Origin: Sulfurospirillum tamanense
GTDB taxonomy: Bacteria > Campylobacterota > Campylobacteria > Campylobacterales > Campylobacteraceae
Assembly (NCBI RefSeq): GCF_016937535.1
Contig: NZ_JAFHKK010000007.1
Location: 1 to 64,000, forward strand
Length of the DNA: 64,000 nt
Direction of reading: 5' to 3'
Made by a program: the position numbers and the translations under genes. The notes beneath the pieces are model-generated. The model did not search any database. It was given only the letters and a program-made list of their open reading frames with translations, and was not told the origin of the DNA. Below are positions 18,334 to 28,381 of the stretch, piece by piece. How positions within the stretch are numbered: the stretch's first letter is position 1; each line of letters begins with the position of its first letter.

Positions 18334-19076
18334 TGCTTTATCCTCATGTCTATGTCTACAGAAAACACTCGTCGCACTGCGCCTTTGAGAAAAAGTTTTC
18401 CGCTAGCGTCAATGCGCACCTGTAGTTTTTCTTGACTGGTGGGAAAAACTGCCAACACTTCAGGCCCACCCAAGTAGGTAAACACACTCAAAAATGAAGC
18501 AACCATCCCCGTGCCGCAGGCTCCTGTTTCAGCCTCTACACCCCGCTCGTACGTCCTTACATGTAAAGCATCATCATAAAGACAAAAATTTACATTGGCA
18601 TTGTATTTTTCGCGCATAGTTCTAGCCAGCACTGGCTCATAGGGGAGGTCAAATGTTACAAGATGCGGCACACCTGTATCAAAAAAATGCCAACGCGCGC
18701 CGGCTTCCTCAAAAGGCGCAAGAAGCTCCTTAGCGGCTGTAAGTTGGCTCTCCACCTCGTCCCCTTCAACCCGTGAAATTATTTCACCCGCAGCAGTCAT
18801 AAAGCGCATCGTGGCAGATGCCAATCCATGGGTGAGAGCATAATGGGCACAAGCACGCGAGCCGTTGCCGCACATTGAGGCCGTTGAACCGTCGCTGTTG
18901 TAAAATTCCCACATAAAATCACAAGATTCGTGAGGCAAAAGCACGATGAGCCCATCGGCCCCTATACCCTCTTGGCGGTGACAGAGGCGCTTTGCTAGGG
19001 CTGAACGGTCTGCGCTTTTGAACCCATGAAAAATAACAAAATCATTGCCGCTCGCGCTGTATTTATCCAGATACAT
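18330..19076 (-). CDS. dapF: Diaminopimelate epimerase
   Basis: A 248-residue epimerase. Both active-site cysteines are seen: MCGNGSRACAHYAL and ETGACGTGM. The N-terminal YSASGNDFVIF is diagnostic. It converts LL-DAP to meso-DAP for lysine and peptidoglycan. It overlaps coaE by 14 bases and the Bax-like gene by 4. A TTACATGTAA copy (18557) encodes LHV. Confidence 0.96.
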   Translation of the reverse strand: MYLDKYSASGNDFVIFHGFKSADRSALAKRLCHRQEGIGADGLIVLLPHESCDFMWEFYNSDGSTASMCGNGSRACAHYALTHGLASATMRFMTAAGEIISRVEGDEVESQLTAAKELLAPFEEAGARWHFFDTGVPHLVTFDLPYEPVLARTMREKYNANVNFCLYDDALHVRTYERGVEAETGACGTGMVASFLSVFTYLGGPEVLAVFPTSQEKLQVRIDASGKLFLKGAVRRVFSVDIDMRIKQ

Positions 19077-19656
19077 TCTCTTCCTTTAGCCAGCGGCAAA
19101 ACGCCGCTATCTCTTTTTCTAAATGGGCCAAGTCTTGGCTGTTGTCAATCACATAATCGGCCCATTGGCGCTTTTGTTCGCTATCAAGTTGTGCCTCAAT
19201 GCGCAACAAAGCCGTTGCTTCATCCCAGTTATTTCGAGCACAAAGACGCTCTAGCTGCAGTCTTTTAGGTGCGTAAACCACAGCCACGTCAAAGCCCTCG
19301 TAGACGCTTTGGGTTTCATAATAAAGCGGAATGTCCAACACGCAAGGTTTTTTTTGGGCCTTACATGTAAGGAATGCTTCCATCAGGCCTGCATGCACCT
19401 TTGGGTGCAATAAGGCTTCTAAGCTTTTGCGTGCTTGGGAATCAGTAAAAACAACCGCGCCAAGTTTCGCACGATTGACCACACCATCCTCAACACACGT
19501 TTCCCCAAAAATCGCGGCAACTTCACGATGATGCTCTTGAAGAAGCTCATGAGCTAGCACATCTGCGTCAAGAACAACGACACCAAAATCACGCAGCCTT
19601 TTGCAAACGGTGCTTTTTCCGGTTCCGATTCCACCTGTAATCACACAATCTCGCAC
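19063..19656 (-). CDS. coaE: Dephospho-CoA kinase
   Basis: A 197-residue kinase with P-loop GGIGTGKST near the N-terminus and the family motif VLDADVLAHELL. Performs the last step of CoA synthesis. The start is GTG at 19656 (GTGCGAGATTGT). First gene of coaE-dapF-bax-like, all overlapping. Divergent from purM. Confidence 0.95.
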   Translation of the reverse strand: MRDCVITGGIGTGKSTVCKRLRDFGVVVLDADVLAHELLQEHHREVAAIFGETCVEDGVVNRAKLGAVVFTDSQARKSLEALLHPKVHAGLMEAFLTCKAQKKPCVLDIPLYYETQSVYEGFDVAVVYAPKRLQLERLCARNNWDEATALLRIEAQLDSEQKRQWADYVIDNSQDLAHLEKEIAAFCRWLKEENVSG

Positions 19657-19764
19657 CCTTTTTATCCTTTGCGCCTTGTGTCTATTAACCCTGATTTTAA
19701 CATGTTTTAGCTAAAATCAGGCAAATTCTACAGACGGATTACGTTTGGTCACCGCGGTGGTCTT

Positions 19765-19854
19765 TTGAGATCTAAACTTTGGCGAGAACATCCTGTTGTG
19801 CCTTTTGAGCTAAAACAGCCTTATTCCGCCGTGCCAATTGGGAAAAAGAAATGA
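19765..19854 (+). other. Short open frame coupled to purM (possible small gene or gene remnant)
   Basis: The frame is open from 19711 and could start at TTG 19765, giving 29 residues LRSKLWREHPVVPFELKQPY with a further basic tail. Its TGA overlaps the purM ATG as ATGA, the arrangement seen throughout this window for real coupled genes. No ATG start and no clear ribosome binding site are present, and I do not recognise the peptide. It may be the tail of a lost gene, a leader peptide or chance. Confidence 0.3.
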
Positions 19855-20849
19855 AACAAAGTGTGAGCTACAAAGAAGCAGGTGTTGATATTGATGCGGG
19901 AAATGCCTTTGTTGAGGCCATTAAACCTCTTGTGAAAGCAACCTTTAGCCCCAATGTTGTGGGTGGAATCGGGTCGTTTGCTGGAGCTTACGAACTCCCT
20001 AAAGGCTTTCAAGAACCTGTATTAATGGGCGCGACTGATGGGGTAGGGACCAAGTTAAAACTGGCCATTGATTCTCGTCGGTTTGATACCGTTGGGATTG
20101 ATTTGGTAGCTATGTGCGTCAACGACCTCATCTGTAACTTTGCCACGCCACTCTTTTTTCTTGACTATTACGCCACGGGAAAATTGGAACTTGACGCGTC
20201 TATTGATGTGGTCAAAGGCATTGCCGAGGGATGTAAACGGGCGCAAACAAGCCTCATTGGTGGCGAAACAGCTGAAATGCCAGGCATGTACCACGAGGGC
20301 GACTTTGACCTTGCAGGCTTTGCCGTGGGCATTGCAGAAAAAAGCGAAATGGACCGCGCCTTACATGTAAAGGACGGGGATGTGCTTGTCGCCCTCCCAA
20401 GTTCGGGCATCCATTCCAACGGCTACTCCCTTGTGCGCAAACTCTTTTTTGACAAACTTGGCTACAGTTTTGACAATGAAATTGCAGGAAAACCGCTCAT
20501 CGACATCTTGCTTGAGCCTACACGCATCTATGTCAATGAATTTAAAACCCTCAAACCTTACATCAACGCCCTTGCCCACATCACGGGTGGTGGCATCGTC
20601 GAAAACCTTCCTCGTGTCTTTCCTGAGGGTCTTGGGGCGGAGGTGGAAAAAGCGTCCATTCGCACCTTGCCTGTGTTTAATTTCATGAGTGATTACGTGG
20701 AAGAAGCAGAAATGTACCGCACCTTCAACATGGGGGTAGGCATGGTGTTAGTGGTGAGTCCTGAAAACCTAGATGCCGTCCTAGAAGGCTCTGATGGCTA
20801 TGTTATTGGTGCCATGAAGGCGGGAATTCAAGGTGTTCGCCTCCTTTAA
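19851..20849 (+). CDS. purM: Phosphoribosylformylglycinamidine cyclo-ligase (AIR synthetase)
   Basis: A 332-residue PurM. Signatures include VSYKEAGVDIDAGNAFVE, GATDGVGTKLK, LIGGETAEMPGMY and HITGGGIVENLPR. Makes aminoimidazole ribonucleotide in purine synthesis. It ends in a TAATG junction with the ElyC-like gene. TTACATGTAA at 20361-20370 encodes LHVK. Confidence 0.96.
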   Translation: MKQSVSYKEAGVDIDAGNAFVEAIKPLVKATFSPNVVGGIGSFAGAYELPKGFQEPVLMGATDGVGTKLKLAIDSRRFDTVGIDLVAMCVNDLICNFATPLFFLDYYATGKLELDASIDVVKGIAEGCKRAQTSLIGGETAEMPGMYHEGDFDLAGFAVGIAEKSEMDRALHVKDGDVLVALPSSGIHSNGYSLVRKLFFDKLGYSFDNEIAGKPLIDILLEPTRIYVNEFKTLKPYINALAHITGGGIVENLPRVFPEGLGAEVEKASIRTLPVFNFMSDYVEEAEMYRTFNMGVGMVLVVSPENLDAVLEGSDGYVIGAMKAGIQGVRLL

Positions 20850-21613
20850 TGTTTGTCCTTTCTAAACTTTTTACCGCTTTCGTGCTGCCTCCTGGGATTT
20901 TCATCCTTGTGCTCTTAGGGGCAGCCATTTGGGCCAAACGCTTTCGCTTTTTCTTCTTTTGCTGCGCTGTTGCGTTTTATGGCCTTTCTACTCCTTTTTT
21001 AGCCTCAAAGCTCCTCTCTCCTCTAGAAGCTCCCTATCGTGTCTTTAATGCGCCCTCGCAAGCGCCTGATGCGGTGATTGTACTAGGGGGTGGCGTGATT
21101 CAAGGCCAACCCTTATCCCTCACCAGTGATGGCCTCAAACGCGCCCTTGCAGGCCTAGGGCTTGCTAAAACCTATGGTGTGCCACTCGTGTACACTGGGG
21201 GTGGCGACAAACAACTTACCGAAGCCCAAGGATTTGCCCAGTCTCTTGATGCTATTTTTACACCCTTTGGGATTGCTTTTTCTGAAACAGGAGAGGGATT
21301 TAGGATTATCCTAGAAGACAGAAGTCGTGATACTTACGAAAATGCTGTGCTAACGCGCACCTTATTTAATCACACACCTCGTGTTGTGCTTGTCACCTCT
21401 GCCTATCATATGAAACGGGGGGTAGTGCTGTTTGAACACGCAGGGTTTGAGGTACTCCCTTACGCGACCGATTTTAAGCTCGACGCGCCCCGTGAAGATT
21501 CGTGGCGAGATTACACACCCTCATTTGGAAATCTTGCACGTAGCTACTTGGCATTGCATGAGTATGCAGGGATGTTAAGTCTTATGCCTCGGGGTCTTTG
21601 GAAGCCTTTTTAG
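20849..21613 (+). CDS. ElyC/YdcF-family (DUF218) membrane protein
   Basis: A 254-residue protein with two N-terminal membrane helices (about 7-50) and a DUF218 domain with DAVIVLGGGVIQ, YTGGGDKQL, SRDTYENAVLT and VLVTSAYHMKRGVVLFEHAG. The E. coli relative ElyC affects envelope lipid-carrier balance. It begins one base inside the purM stop and overlaps the convergent rarA by 32 bases. Confidence 0.88.
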   Translation: MFVLSKLFTAFVLPPGIFILVLLGAAIWAKRFRFFFFCCAVAFYGLSTPFLASKLLSPLEAPYRVFNAPSQAPDAVIVLGGGVIQGQPLSLTSDGLKRALAGLGLAKTYGVPLVYTGGGDKQLTEAQGFAQSLDAIFTPFGIAFSETGEGFRIILEDRSRDTYENAVLTRTLFNHTPRVVLVTSAYHMKRGVVLFEHAGFEVLPYATDFKLDAPREDSWRDYTPSFGNLARSYLALHEYAGMLSLMPRGLWKPF

Positions 21614-22802
21614 GCGCGTCTTTGGTGCGGATTTTGTGAAGCCACTCGTCTAGCGTTTTTTCAAAGCCAACCCCACTGGAAGTGTAAAAATGCACGGGCT
21701 TGCTCGTGTAGTCTTGCTTTACCCATCCCCCAAACGCGTGCGGATAAAGATATCCTTGGCGGGTGGGCTCTTTAAGATGCGCAGGCACGTCTAGGCGTGG
21801 CTTGTTAGTCACGTAAGCTTGGGCTTTATTGATAGCGTCATACGCACTGTTGGACTTGGGCGAAGAGGCCAAATAGACCACACACTGGGAAAGAATAATG
21901 CGAGATTCTGGGTAGCCTATCAACTTCACCGCTTGCATGGTGCTAACAGCAAGATTGAGCGCGTTAGGATTAGCGTTTCCCACGTCTTCGCTAGCCAAAA
22001 TCACCAACCGTCTTGCGATAAACTCAGGCGTTTCAGCCCCGTCAATCAAGCGTGCCAAATAATACAACGCCGCGTCCACATCTGAGCCTCGAATGCTTTT
22101 AATGAGCGCACTGGCAAGTTGATAGTGGGTATCGTCGCTACTAACCCCATCTTTGAGCGGGGCAGGGCGCAAGGATTTGAGCAACATTAGGTCAATGTGC
22201 GTGTTTACATGTAAGGCATATTCGAGCAAGTTGAGCATCGCTCTTGTATCGCCCGCACTCGAATCCACCACATAATCGGCAGCTTCTGGCGTGATGGTAA
22301 ACCCAAGGGCATTTTGAACCCGCACCAAAAGGGTGTGCAAATCCTCTGCTTCAAGGGGTTTAAATTCAAACAACATGGAGCGGGAGCGAATGCCATTACT
22401 AAGGGCGAAGTAGGGATTTTCTGTGGAAGCACCAATGACGGTAGCTTCGTGGTTTTCCATGGGCAAGAGCAATACTTCTTGTTGGGTTTTACTCAAACGG
22501 TGCACTTCATCCACAAAAATAAGCGGTTTCACAAGGGCGTGTTGATGGGAAGCGAAAATCTTGCGAAAGGATTCCACTTTCAAGCTCGTGGCATCCAACT
22601 CATAAAAAGGCGCATCAAGCATGTTTGCCACGATGCGCGCGAGGGTGGTTTTGCCCGTTCCCGGAGGTCCAAAAAACATGGCGTGGGGCATTTTTCCCTT
22701 TTTTAAAAGGGCAAGAAGAGGGCTTCCTTCGCCCACGAGGTGCCGTTGCCCCACCATCTCTTCGAGAGTTTTGGGGCGAAAGCGCAACGCCAAAGCGTCC
22801 AT
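21582..22802 (-). CDS. rarA: Replication-associated recombination protein RarA (MgsA) AAA+ ATPase
   Basis: A 406-residue clamp-loader-like ATPase. Walker A FGPPGTGKTTLARIVA, Walker B LIFVDEVHRL, sensor region GASTENPYFALSNGIRSR. The C-terminal part with GSDVDAALYYLARLIDGAE and YPHAFGGWVKQDY matches RarA tetramerisation domains. Acts at stalled forks. One-base overlap with the upstream pseudouridine synthase gene. Confidence 0.93.
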   Translation of the reverse strand: MDALALRFRPKTLEEMVGQRHLVGEGSPLLALLKKGKMPHAMFFGPPGTGKTTLARIVANMLDAPFYELDATSLKVESFRKIFASHQHALVKPLIFVDEVHRLSKTQQEVLLLPMENHEATVIGASTENPYFALSNGIRSRSMLFEFKPLEAEDLHTLLVRVQNALGFTITPEAADYVVDSSAGDTRAMLNLLEYALHVNTHIDLMLLKSLRPAPLKDGVSSDDTHYQLASALIKSIRGSDVDAALYYLARLIDGAETPEFIARRLVILASEDVGNANPNALNLAVSTMQAVKLIGYPESRIILSQCVVYLASSPKSNSAYDAINKAQAYVTNKPRLDVPAHLKEPTRQGYLYPHAFGGWVKQDYTSKPVHFYTSSGVGFEKTLDEWLHKIRTKDAPKKASKDPEA

Positions 22803-23581
22803 TAGTAGCGGATGCCTCGTTCTTTTAAGAAACTGCGCAAATCTTCATACTCACTGTTTTCTAAAAAGCGGTGCTTGCCAGGCTTTAGCATGTCTAGGCT
22901 CACGCGACCATAACTTACCCGTTTTAGTTCCACCACATCGGCATCAAAATAGCCAAAAAAGCGGCGTAGTTCACGGTTTTTACCTTCACTAATGACTACT
23001 TTAAGTCTTGTGTAGCCCCCTGTGCTATTTAAAATGCCATAGGCCAAAAAGGGTGCAAAGGTCATAGACCTAATCTCACTTTTTTCATGCCCACCTTTGG
23101 TGGCATCGGCTGCCACAAGGCCGTTGCGCATGGCTTCAATCATCGCAGGCGTCACTTCGCCTTTGATTTTTAGGTAATACATCCGCTCCAAATCACTGTG
23201 CATGAGCGCTGAAGCGATGACGGGAGAGTCTGTGAGAAGCAATAATCCCTCGCTCGCGAAATCAAGACGCCCCACACTGAGGTAGTTAGCATAACGCTTT
23301 GGCAAGGTGTCGTAGATGGTTTTGCGTCCACGGTCATCCTTTTTACTCACCAACTCGCCTTTTTGCTTGTGGTACACCAAAACGGTAAAATCTTCTTTTT
23401 GGCGTACGGGGCGTTCGTTGATTTTGACTTTATCGCCCTCTTTGATTTGCGTCGCAAGGTCGGTAGCGATATGGTTGTTCACCCGCACCTTACCCTCTTG
23501 AATAAGCTTGTCTGCCTCACGCCGTGAGTATTTGGTGTTATGAGAAATAAATTTATTAAGCCGTTTGGTTTCGGGGTTCAT
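22802..23581 (-). CDS. RsuA/RluB-family rRNA pseudouridine synthase
   Basis: A 259-residue enzyme: S4 RNA-binding domain at 7-55 (LNKFISHNTKYSRREADKLI) and catalytic domain with the aspartate in GRLDFASEGLLLLTD. RluB/RsuA-type enzymes modify 23S or 16S rRNA. It overlaps kdsD by 4 bases and abuts rarA. Confidence 0.92.
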   Translation of the reverse strand: MNPETKRLNKFISHNTKYSRREADKLIQEGKVRVNNHIATDLATQIKEGDKVKINERPVRQKEDFTVLVYHKQKGELVSKKDDRGRKTIYDTLPKRYANYLSVGRLDFASEGLLLLTDSPVIASALMHSDLERMYYLKIKGEVTPAMIEAMRNGLVAADATKGGHEKSEIRSMTFAPFLAYGILNSTGGYTRLKVVISEGKNRELRRFFGYFDADVVELKRVSYGRVSLDMLKPGKHRFLENSEYEDLRSFLKERGIRY

Positions 23582-24543
23582 TGAATGCCTGCTTCCACGA
23601 GATCGTGAATATGCAACACCCCAATAGGGCGTGCTTGAGTATCAGTAACAACCACCAATTGAATCTTATAGGATTCAATCAAGGCTAACGCGTCACTGGC
23701 TAACATGTTTTCGTTAGTAAACGTTTTAGGGTTTTTGGTAGCATAGCACAATGAAGAGTTTTCAAGCGAAAAATCCTCTTGCATAAGGGCACGTCGCAAA
23801 TCACCATCGCTTAAAATGGCAACCAGCTTTTCCTCTTCATCTACTAACAAAACGCTTCCTAGTCTCCCTTCGCTCATCACAGTGATGGCCTCTTTTAATG
23901 GGGTTTTAGCGCTAATAATGGGTAGGTTTTGCGTGCGCATCATATCACTAACACGCACAAACAACCGTTTGCCCAAACTGCCGCCTGGATGAAAGGAGGC
24001 AAAATCTTCTTTTTGAAAATTACGGCACTTCATCAAACACACGGCCAACGCATCCCCTAAAGCTAACGTTAGGGTCGTCGAACACGTCGGTGCTGCGTCT
24101 AAAGGGCAAGCCTCTTTTTCCACATGGACAGATAAAAATACGTCACTGTAGTGTCCTAGTGTTGTCTCTTTGGTCTTTGCCATACCAATGAGTGGAATCC
24201 CAAGACGCTTAATGTGGGGCAAAATACGCACCAACTCTTCGCTCTCGCCACTATAGCTAATGGCAAGCACTGCGTCTTCTTTTCCAATCATTCCCAAGTC
24301 TCCGTGCATGGCTTCGGTGGGGTGAAGGAAAAAACTACTTGTGCCCGTACTGGCTAGGGTTGCGGCAATTTTTGCGCCCACAAGGCCACTCTTGCCAACA
24401 CCCGTCACCACAAGCTTTCCTTTTGTATTTACCACAAGTCTCAATGCTTCTTCAATTTCTTCGCCCAAAGATTCGGCACAACGCAACAACTCTTTAGCTT
24501 CTAGCACTAACACTTCTTTAGCAATTTGCTGATAATTATGCAT
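23578..24543 (-). CDS. kdsD: Arabinose-5-phosphate isomerase (KpsF/GutQ family)
   Basis: A 321-residue protein with a SIS domain (about 30-180: GVGKSGLVGAKIAATLASTG, SYSGESEE, PTCSTTLTLALGDALAV) and two CBS repeats (about 205-321). Converts ribulose-5-phosphate to arabinose-5-phosphate for KDO. Lies between rnj and the pseudouridine synthase as in related genomes. Confidence 0.94.
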   Translation of the reverse strand: MHNYQQIAKEVLVLEAKELLRCAESLGEEIEEALRLVVNTKGKLVVTGVGKSGLVGAKIAATLASTGTSSFFLHPTEAMHGDLGMIGKEDAVLAISYSGESEELVRILPHIKRLGIPLIGMAKTKETTLGHYSDVFLSVHVEKEACPLDAAPTCSTTLTLALGDALAVCLMKCRNFQKEDFASFHPGGSLGKRLFVRVSDMMRTQNLPIISAKTPLKEAITVMSEGRLGSVLLVDEEEKLVAILSDGDLRRALMQEDFSLENSSLCYATKNPKTFTNENMLASDALALIESYKIQLVVVTDTQARPIGVLHIHDLVEAGIQ

Positions 24544-24551
24544 TGCACGCC

Positions 24552-26576
24552 CTACATTACAAAAATGGTTGGTACGATAGTAGGGTATTTTTTGAGCGAG
24601 CGGAAAATATGCTTTCGCACCACTTGGCGCACTTCATTTTCAAGAGCACGTTGGTTTTGCAACAGCTCTTTTTTGGCGTTAGTGATAAATTGAATCAACA
24701 CCTCTTCCATCTCTTTTGAAAAATTCTTATCTTCGCGGTCAGGCACCAAACCGTAACTCACAACCCGTGGTTTTGCAGCTAGTTTATGGTCATCTCTGTT
24801 GATTTGGGCGATAATCATCACCACACCAGATTCTGCTAATTTTTGGCGATCAATCACTACATCATCGGCAATTTGTTTGTTGATTTGATTGTCAATAAAA
24901 ACTTTGCCCGTCTTGATAGTTTTAACTTTTTTAATGTACTTTCCGCACACTTCAATCTGATCCCCATCTTCCATAATAATGGTGTTTTTGGGATCTACAC
25001 CACATTTAATGGCGGTTTCTTGGTGCTTAATGGTGTGGTTAAGCTCTCCGTGCACAGGAATGAAGAATTTTGGCTTCAAAAGACGTAACATAAGTTTTTG
25101 CTCTTCTTGGGCAGCATGGCCACTGACGTGAATCTCACTAAAATCTTGATACGCTACACTCGCGCCACTCTTCAATAAAAAGTTCAACACTTTTGAGACA
25201 CTGTTTTCATTGCCAGGGATGGCTTTAGCGGAGATAATGATCTGATCGGTGGGCTTGATTTTGATGTGGCGGTGCTCGTCTGTTGCCATGCGATAAAGGG
25301 CCGCCATGGTTTCCCCTTGACTTCCTGTGGTAACGATGAGTACTTCATGGTCGGGGTATTTGTGCACTTCATTAGCATCAATAAAAATACTTTTATCCAG
25401 ATCGATATACCCAAGTTCGCGTGCCATCTCAAGGTTGCGCTCCATAGAGCGGCCAATGACGGCTACTTTTCGCCCATAATTTAATCCGTGGTCAATGGCT
25501 TGGTACACACGGTGAATGTTGGAAGAAAAGGTGGACATAATCACGCGGCCTTTAGCTTTGGAAAAAATAGCATCAAAGGTTTTACCCACAGAACTTTCAG
25601 AGCGCGTAAAGCCTTCTTTATGGGAATTAGTACTGTCGCTTAGCATACACAAAACGCCTTTTTCTCCATACTCCGCAAAACGGTTCAAGTCGCTCACATA
25701 GCCATCAATGGGCGTGTGGTCGATTTTAAAATCGCCCGTGTGGAAGATGGTGCCGGCTTTACATGTAATAGCCAACGCGGAGGCATCGATGATGGAATGG
25801 GTGATGTGCATCCACTCTACATCAAACTCCCCAATCTGATAAATTTTGCGTTTTTCTACAGGACGGAAAAGCTTTTTAGCTTGCTTTAGACCATGCTCGT
25901 CAAATTTATTAGAAAGCATTCCAAGAGGCAATGGAGTACCATAAAGAGGAAATTGCATCTCTTTAAAAAGGTAAGGAATGGCACCGATGTGGTCTTCGTG
26001 GGCATGGGTAATGACAATACCTTTAATTTTATCTTTAATTTTACGAAGATAATCAAAATCGGGCACTAAAATGTCTACCCCGTGCATGTCTTCACTGGGA
26101 AAACTCATTCCCACGTCAATAATAATCGCACTGGTTTCAGTCTCCACCACGGTAATGTTTCCACCAATTTCACCAAGACCGCCTAAAGGCGTGATACGTA
26201 CTTTTGTTGTGTTGGCATTGATAGTTGTATTGGGTTTTAGACGCTCATCATGGGCCCGTTTGTTTGCCTCAATCACCCGCCCAATCTCTTTTTGCCACGG
26301 CTCATTGCCCACAATCGGCGTTGAAGCATTTTTACGTCGGTTTTTATTGCCTTGGGCTGATTTATTTGCTCTGCTTTCGGGTGTATTTACAGGGGTTGAA
26401 GCCTGCACTGGCGCCTCAGAAGTAGCAGGTGTTCCAACGTCTTGAAGCGCTGGTTTTTGCCCTTGTGGCTTTCGAGGACGTCTACGTCTACGGGGTTTTG
26501 CTGGCGCCTCAGAAGAAGTTGGATTAGGGTTGTTGCTACTGGAGTCGCTATTGCTGTTGTTGTTCATTTCTGACAT
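24552..26576 (-). CDS. rnj: Ribonuclease J
   Basis: About 674 residues. An N-terminal low-complexity extension of some 125 residues is first Asn/Ser-rich (NNNSNSDSSSNNPNP) then Arg/Pro-rich (KPRRRRRPRKPQ), followed by the metallo-beta-lactamase/beta-CASP core with ITHAHEDHIGAIPYL and SGHAAQEEQKLML. RNase J is the main mRNA-decay nuclease in epsilonproteobacteria. An ATG at 26582 is also in frame, but AAAGG lies at proper distance from 26576. The start overlaps the rsmA tail. Confidence 0.95.
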   Translation of the reverse strand: MSEMNNNSNSDSSSNNPNPTSSEAPAKPRRRRRPRKPQGQKPALQDVGTPATSEAPVQASTPVNTPESRANKSAQGNKNRRKNASTPIVGNEPWQKEIGRVIEANKRAHDERLKPNTTINANTTKVRITPLGGLGEIGGNITVVETETSAIIIDVGMSFPSEDMHGVDILVPDFDYLRKIKDKIKGIVITHAHEDHIGAIPYLFKEMQFPLYGTPLPLGMLSNKFDEHGLKQAKKLFRPVEKRKIYQIGEFDVEWMHITHSIIDASALAITCKAGTIFHTGDFKIDHTPIDGYVSDLNRFAEYGEKGVLCMLSDSTNSHKEGFTRSESSVGKTFDAIFSKAKGRVIMSTFSSNIHRVYQAIDHGLNYGRKVAVIGRSMERNLEMARELGYIDLDKSIFIDANEVHKYPDHEVLIVTTGSQGETMAALYRMATDEHRHIKIKPTDQIIISAKAIPGNENSVSKVLNFLLKSGASVAYQDFSEIHVSGHAAQEEQKLMLRLLKPKFFIPVHGELNHTIKHQETAIKCGVDPKNTIIMEDGDQIEVCGKYIKKVKTIKTGKVFIDNQINKQIADDVVIDRQKLAESGVVMIIAQINRDDHKLAAKPRVVSYGLVPDREDKNFSKEMEEVLIQFITNAKKELLQNQRALENEVRQVVRKHIFRSLKKYPTIVPTIFVM

Positions 26577-27399
26577 AATCATTCACCTTTGTAAGTTGTT
26601 TAAAGAGGTGATGATGCGTCGCAGTGTCGATTTCATGTGGTCTGCTATTTAACGAAAGTGCCTGTTCTTCTAGTAACGAAGCCAAAAGTGTTTTTTCAAA
26701 ACCCAAGGTCATATTTTTTAACCAGCGCTTGCGAGGGGCACTAAAAGCCATTCTCAAATACCGTTCAAAAGCATCCCGTTGGGCTTCATTTTTAAACACT
26801 CCATGCTCTCCGCCCACGTATTCGCGCCGTTTTTGTATCCACAACACCGATGAAGTCACCTTGGGTGGCGGCTCAAAAGCGTGGGGCGGAACATCAAACA
26901 GCACTTCAACATGGCCTAAAAGTTGGGCCAAAATTCCCAATGCTCCAAAATGTTTTTCTTTTGGGGCAGCGGCAAACTTTTGTGCCACCTCTTTTTGCAC
27001 CATCACCCGAAGGCTTTGGCACTGGGTATCACGTAAAGCACGTAAAATAATGGCCGTTGCGATGTAATAGGGCAGGTTAGCAACCAAGTCATAAGGCTTG
27101 GTTGCTAAGGTCTCCTGCTTTTCCCATCTGGCTAGCACATCGCCTTGGTGCAAAACAAACTGTTCTGTTTTGCGTTCTTTGGCAAATCTTTCGTTTAAAT
27201 AAGCGCACAAGTCTGTATCGACTTCGTAGGCTACTACACCTCTTTTTTGGAGTAGCCACTGCGTCAAATCACCTAATCCAGGGCCGATTTCTACCAATGC
27301 GTTGGGTGAATCTTCGGGCATCGATTGGATGATTTGGTGTAATACGGAGCTATCTTTGAGAAAATTTTGTCCAAACATTTTTTTGGCTTTAATGCCCAT
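26548..27399 (-). CDS. rsmA: 16S rRNA dimethyladenosine transferase
   Basis: A 283-residue KsgA-type methyltransferase: KKMFGQNFLKD, SAM motif VEIGPGLGDLTQWL, catalytic NLPYYIATAI. Dimethylates two adjacent adenosines of 16S helix 45. Its last 29-35 bases overlap the start of rnj, so rnj is probably translated by coupling. Confidence 0.96.
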   Translation of the reverse strand: MGIKAKKMFGQNFLKDSSVLHQIIQSMPEDSPNALVEIGPGLGDLTQWLLQKRGVVAYEVDTDLCAYLNERFAKERKTEQFVLHQGDVLARWEKQETLATKPYDLVANLPYYIATAIILRALRDTQCQSLRVMVQKEVAQKFAAAPKEKHFGALGILAQLLGHVEVLFDVPPHAFEPPPKVTSSVLWIQKRREYVGGEHGVFKNEAQRDAFERYLRMAFSAPRKRWLKNMTLGFEKTLLASLLEEQALSLNSRPHEIDTATHHHLFKQLTKVNDYVRNEQQQQ

Positions 27400-27622
27400 G
27401 CGCGCTCCTAAAACGGCCCATTATACCCAATAAATTCTGTAAAGTCCATGAATGATTTACTTTTTTCAAACACCTTTGCGACAAAGCTCCAAAATCTTCT
27501 CAACAGCAAGTTCCTCTAAAAAACAAGTTTTACCAGATGCTTAAGTAGCTTTTAGCCCTATTTTCGGTAAACTCAACCCTTAATTACTGAAACTTTTCAT
27601 ACGAATTCACCGAAGGAAATGC

Positions 27623-28381
27623 ATGGAAGAATTTGCCAAGCGCATCATCCCTTGCCTTGATGTAGACAACGGCCGTGTCGTCAAGGGAGTAAATTTTGTT
27701 GGCCTCAAAGACGCGGGCGATCCGGTGGAAGTGGCAAAACGGTACAACGAAGAAGGGGCAGATGAACTCACCTTTTTAGACATCACCGCCTCCCACGAGG
27801 GGCGCGATACGATTGTTGATATTGTCGCTAAAGTTGCCAAGGAGGTGTTCATTCCTCTGACCGTTGGTGGCGGTATTCGTAAACTCGAAGACATTTACAA
27901 GCTTTTACATGTAGGGTGTGACAAGGTGAGTATCAACTCAGCCGCCATCCACCGCCCTGAGTTTATCAACGAAGCGGCCCAACGTTTTGGCACCCAGTGT
28001 ATTGTCGTCGCAATCGACGCCAAGCGCACGGGAGACGCATGGCACGTGTACATCAATGGCGGGCGCATCGACACAGGCAAAGATGCGCTAGCGTGGGCCA
28101 AAGAGTTGCAAGAGCGCGGTGCGGGTGAGATTTTGCTCACGTCTATGGATTGTGATGGCACCAAAAATGGCTACGACATCCCGCTGACTTCTCAAATGAG
28201 CCAAATGCTTGACATTCCTGTCATAGCCAGTGGCGGGGCAGGGACGATGGAGCACATCAAAGACGCTTTTGTAAACCATGCGGACGCGGCCTTGGCTGCT
28301 TCGATTTTTCACTTTAAAGAGATAGACATTATGGATTTAAAACGCTACTTGTACGATCAAGGCATTGCGGTGCGCTTATGA
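27623..28381 (+). CDS. hisF: Imidazole glycerol phosphate synthase cyclase subunit HisF
   Basis: A 252-residue TIM barrel with the two catalytic aspartates in [14 protein letters not shown] and VVAIDAKR, plus TVGGGIR and [13 protein letters not shown]. Works with HisH, which is not here. Its stop overlaps the next gene by 4 bases. It carries a near copy of the iterated palindrome at 27905 (TTACATGTAG). Confidence 0.96.
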   Translation: MEEFAKRIIPCLDVDNGRVVKGVNFVGLKDAGDPVEVAKRYNEEGADELTFLDITASHEGRDTIVDIVAKVAKEVFIPLTVGGGIRKLEDIYKLLHVGCDKVSINSAAIHRPEFINEAAQRFGTQCIVVAIDAKRTGDAWHVYINGGRIDTGKDALAWAKELQERGAGEILLTSMDCDGTKNGYDIPLTSQMSQMLDIPVIASGGAGTMEHIKDAFVNHADAALAASIFHFKEIDIMDLKRYLYDQGIAVRL

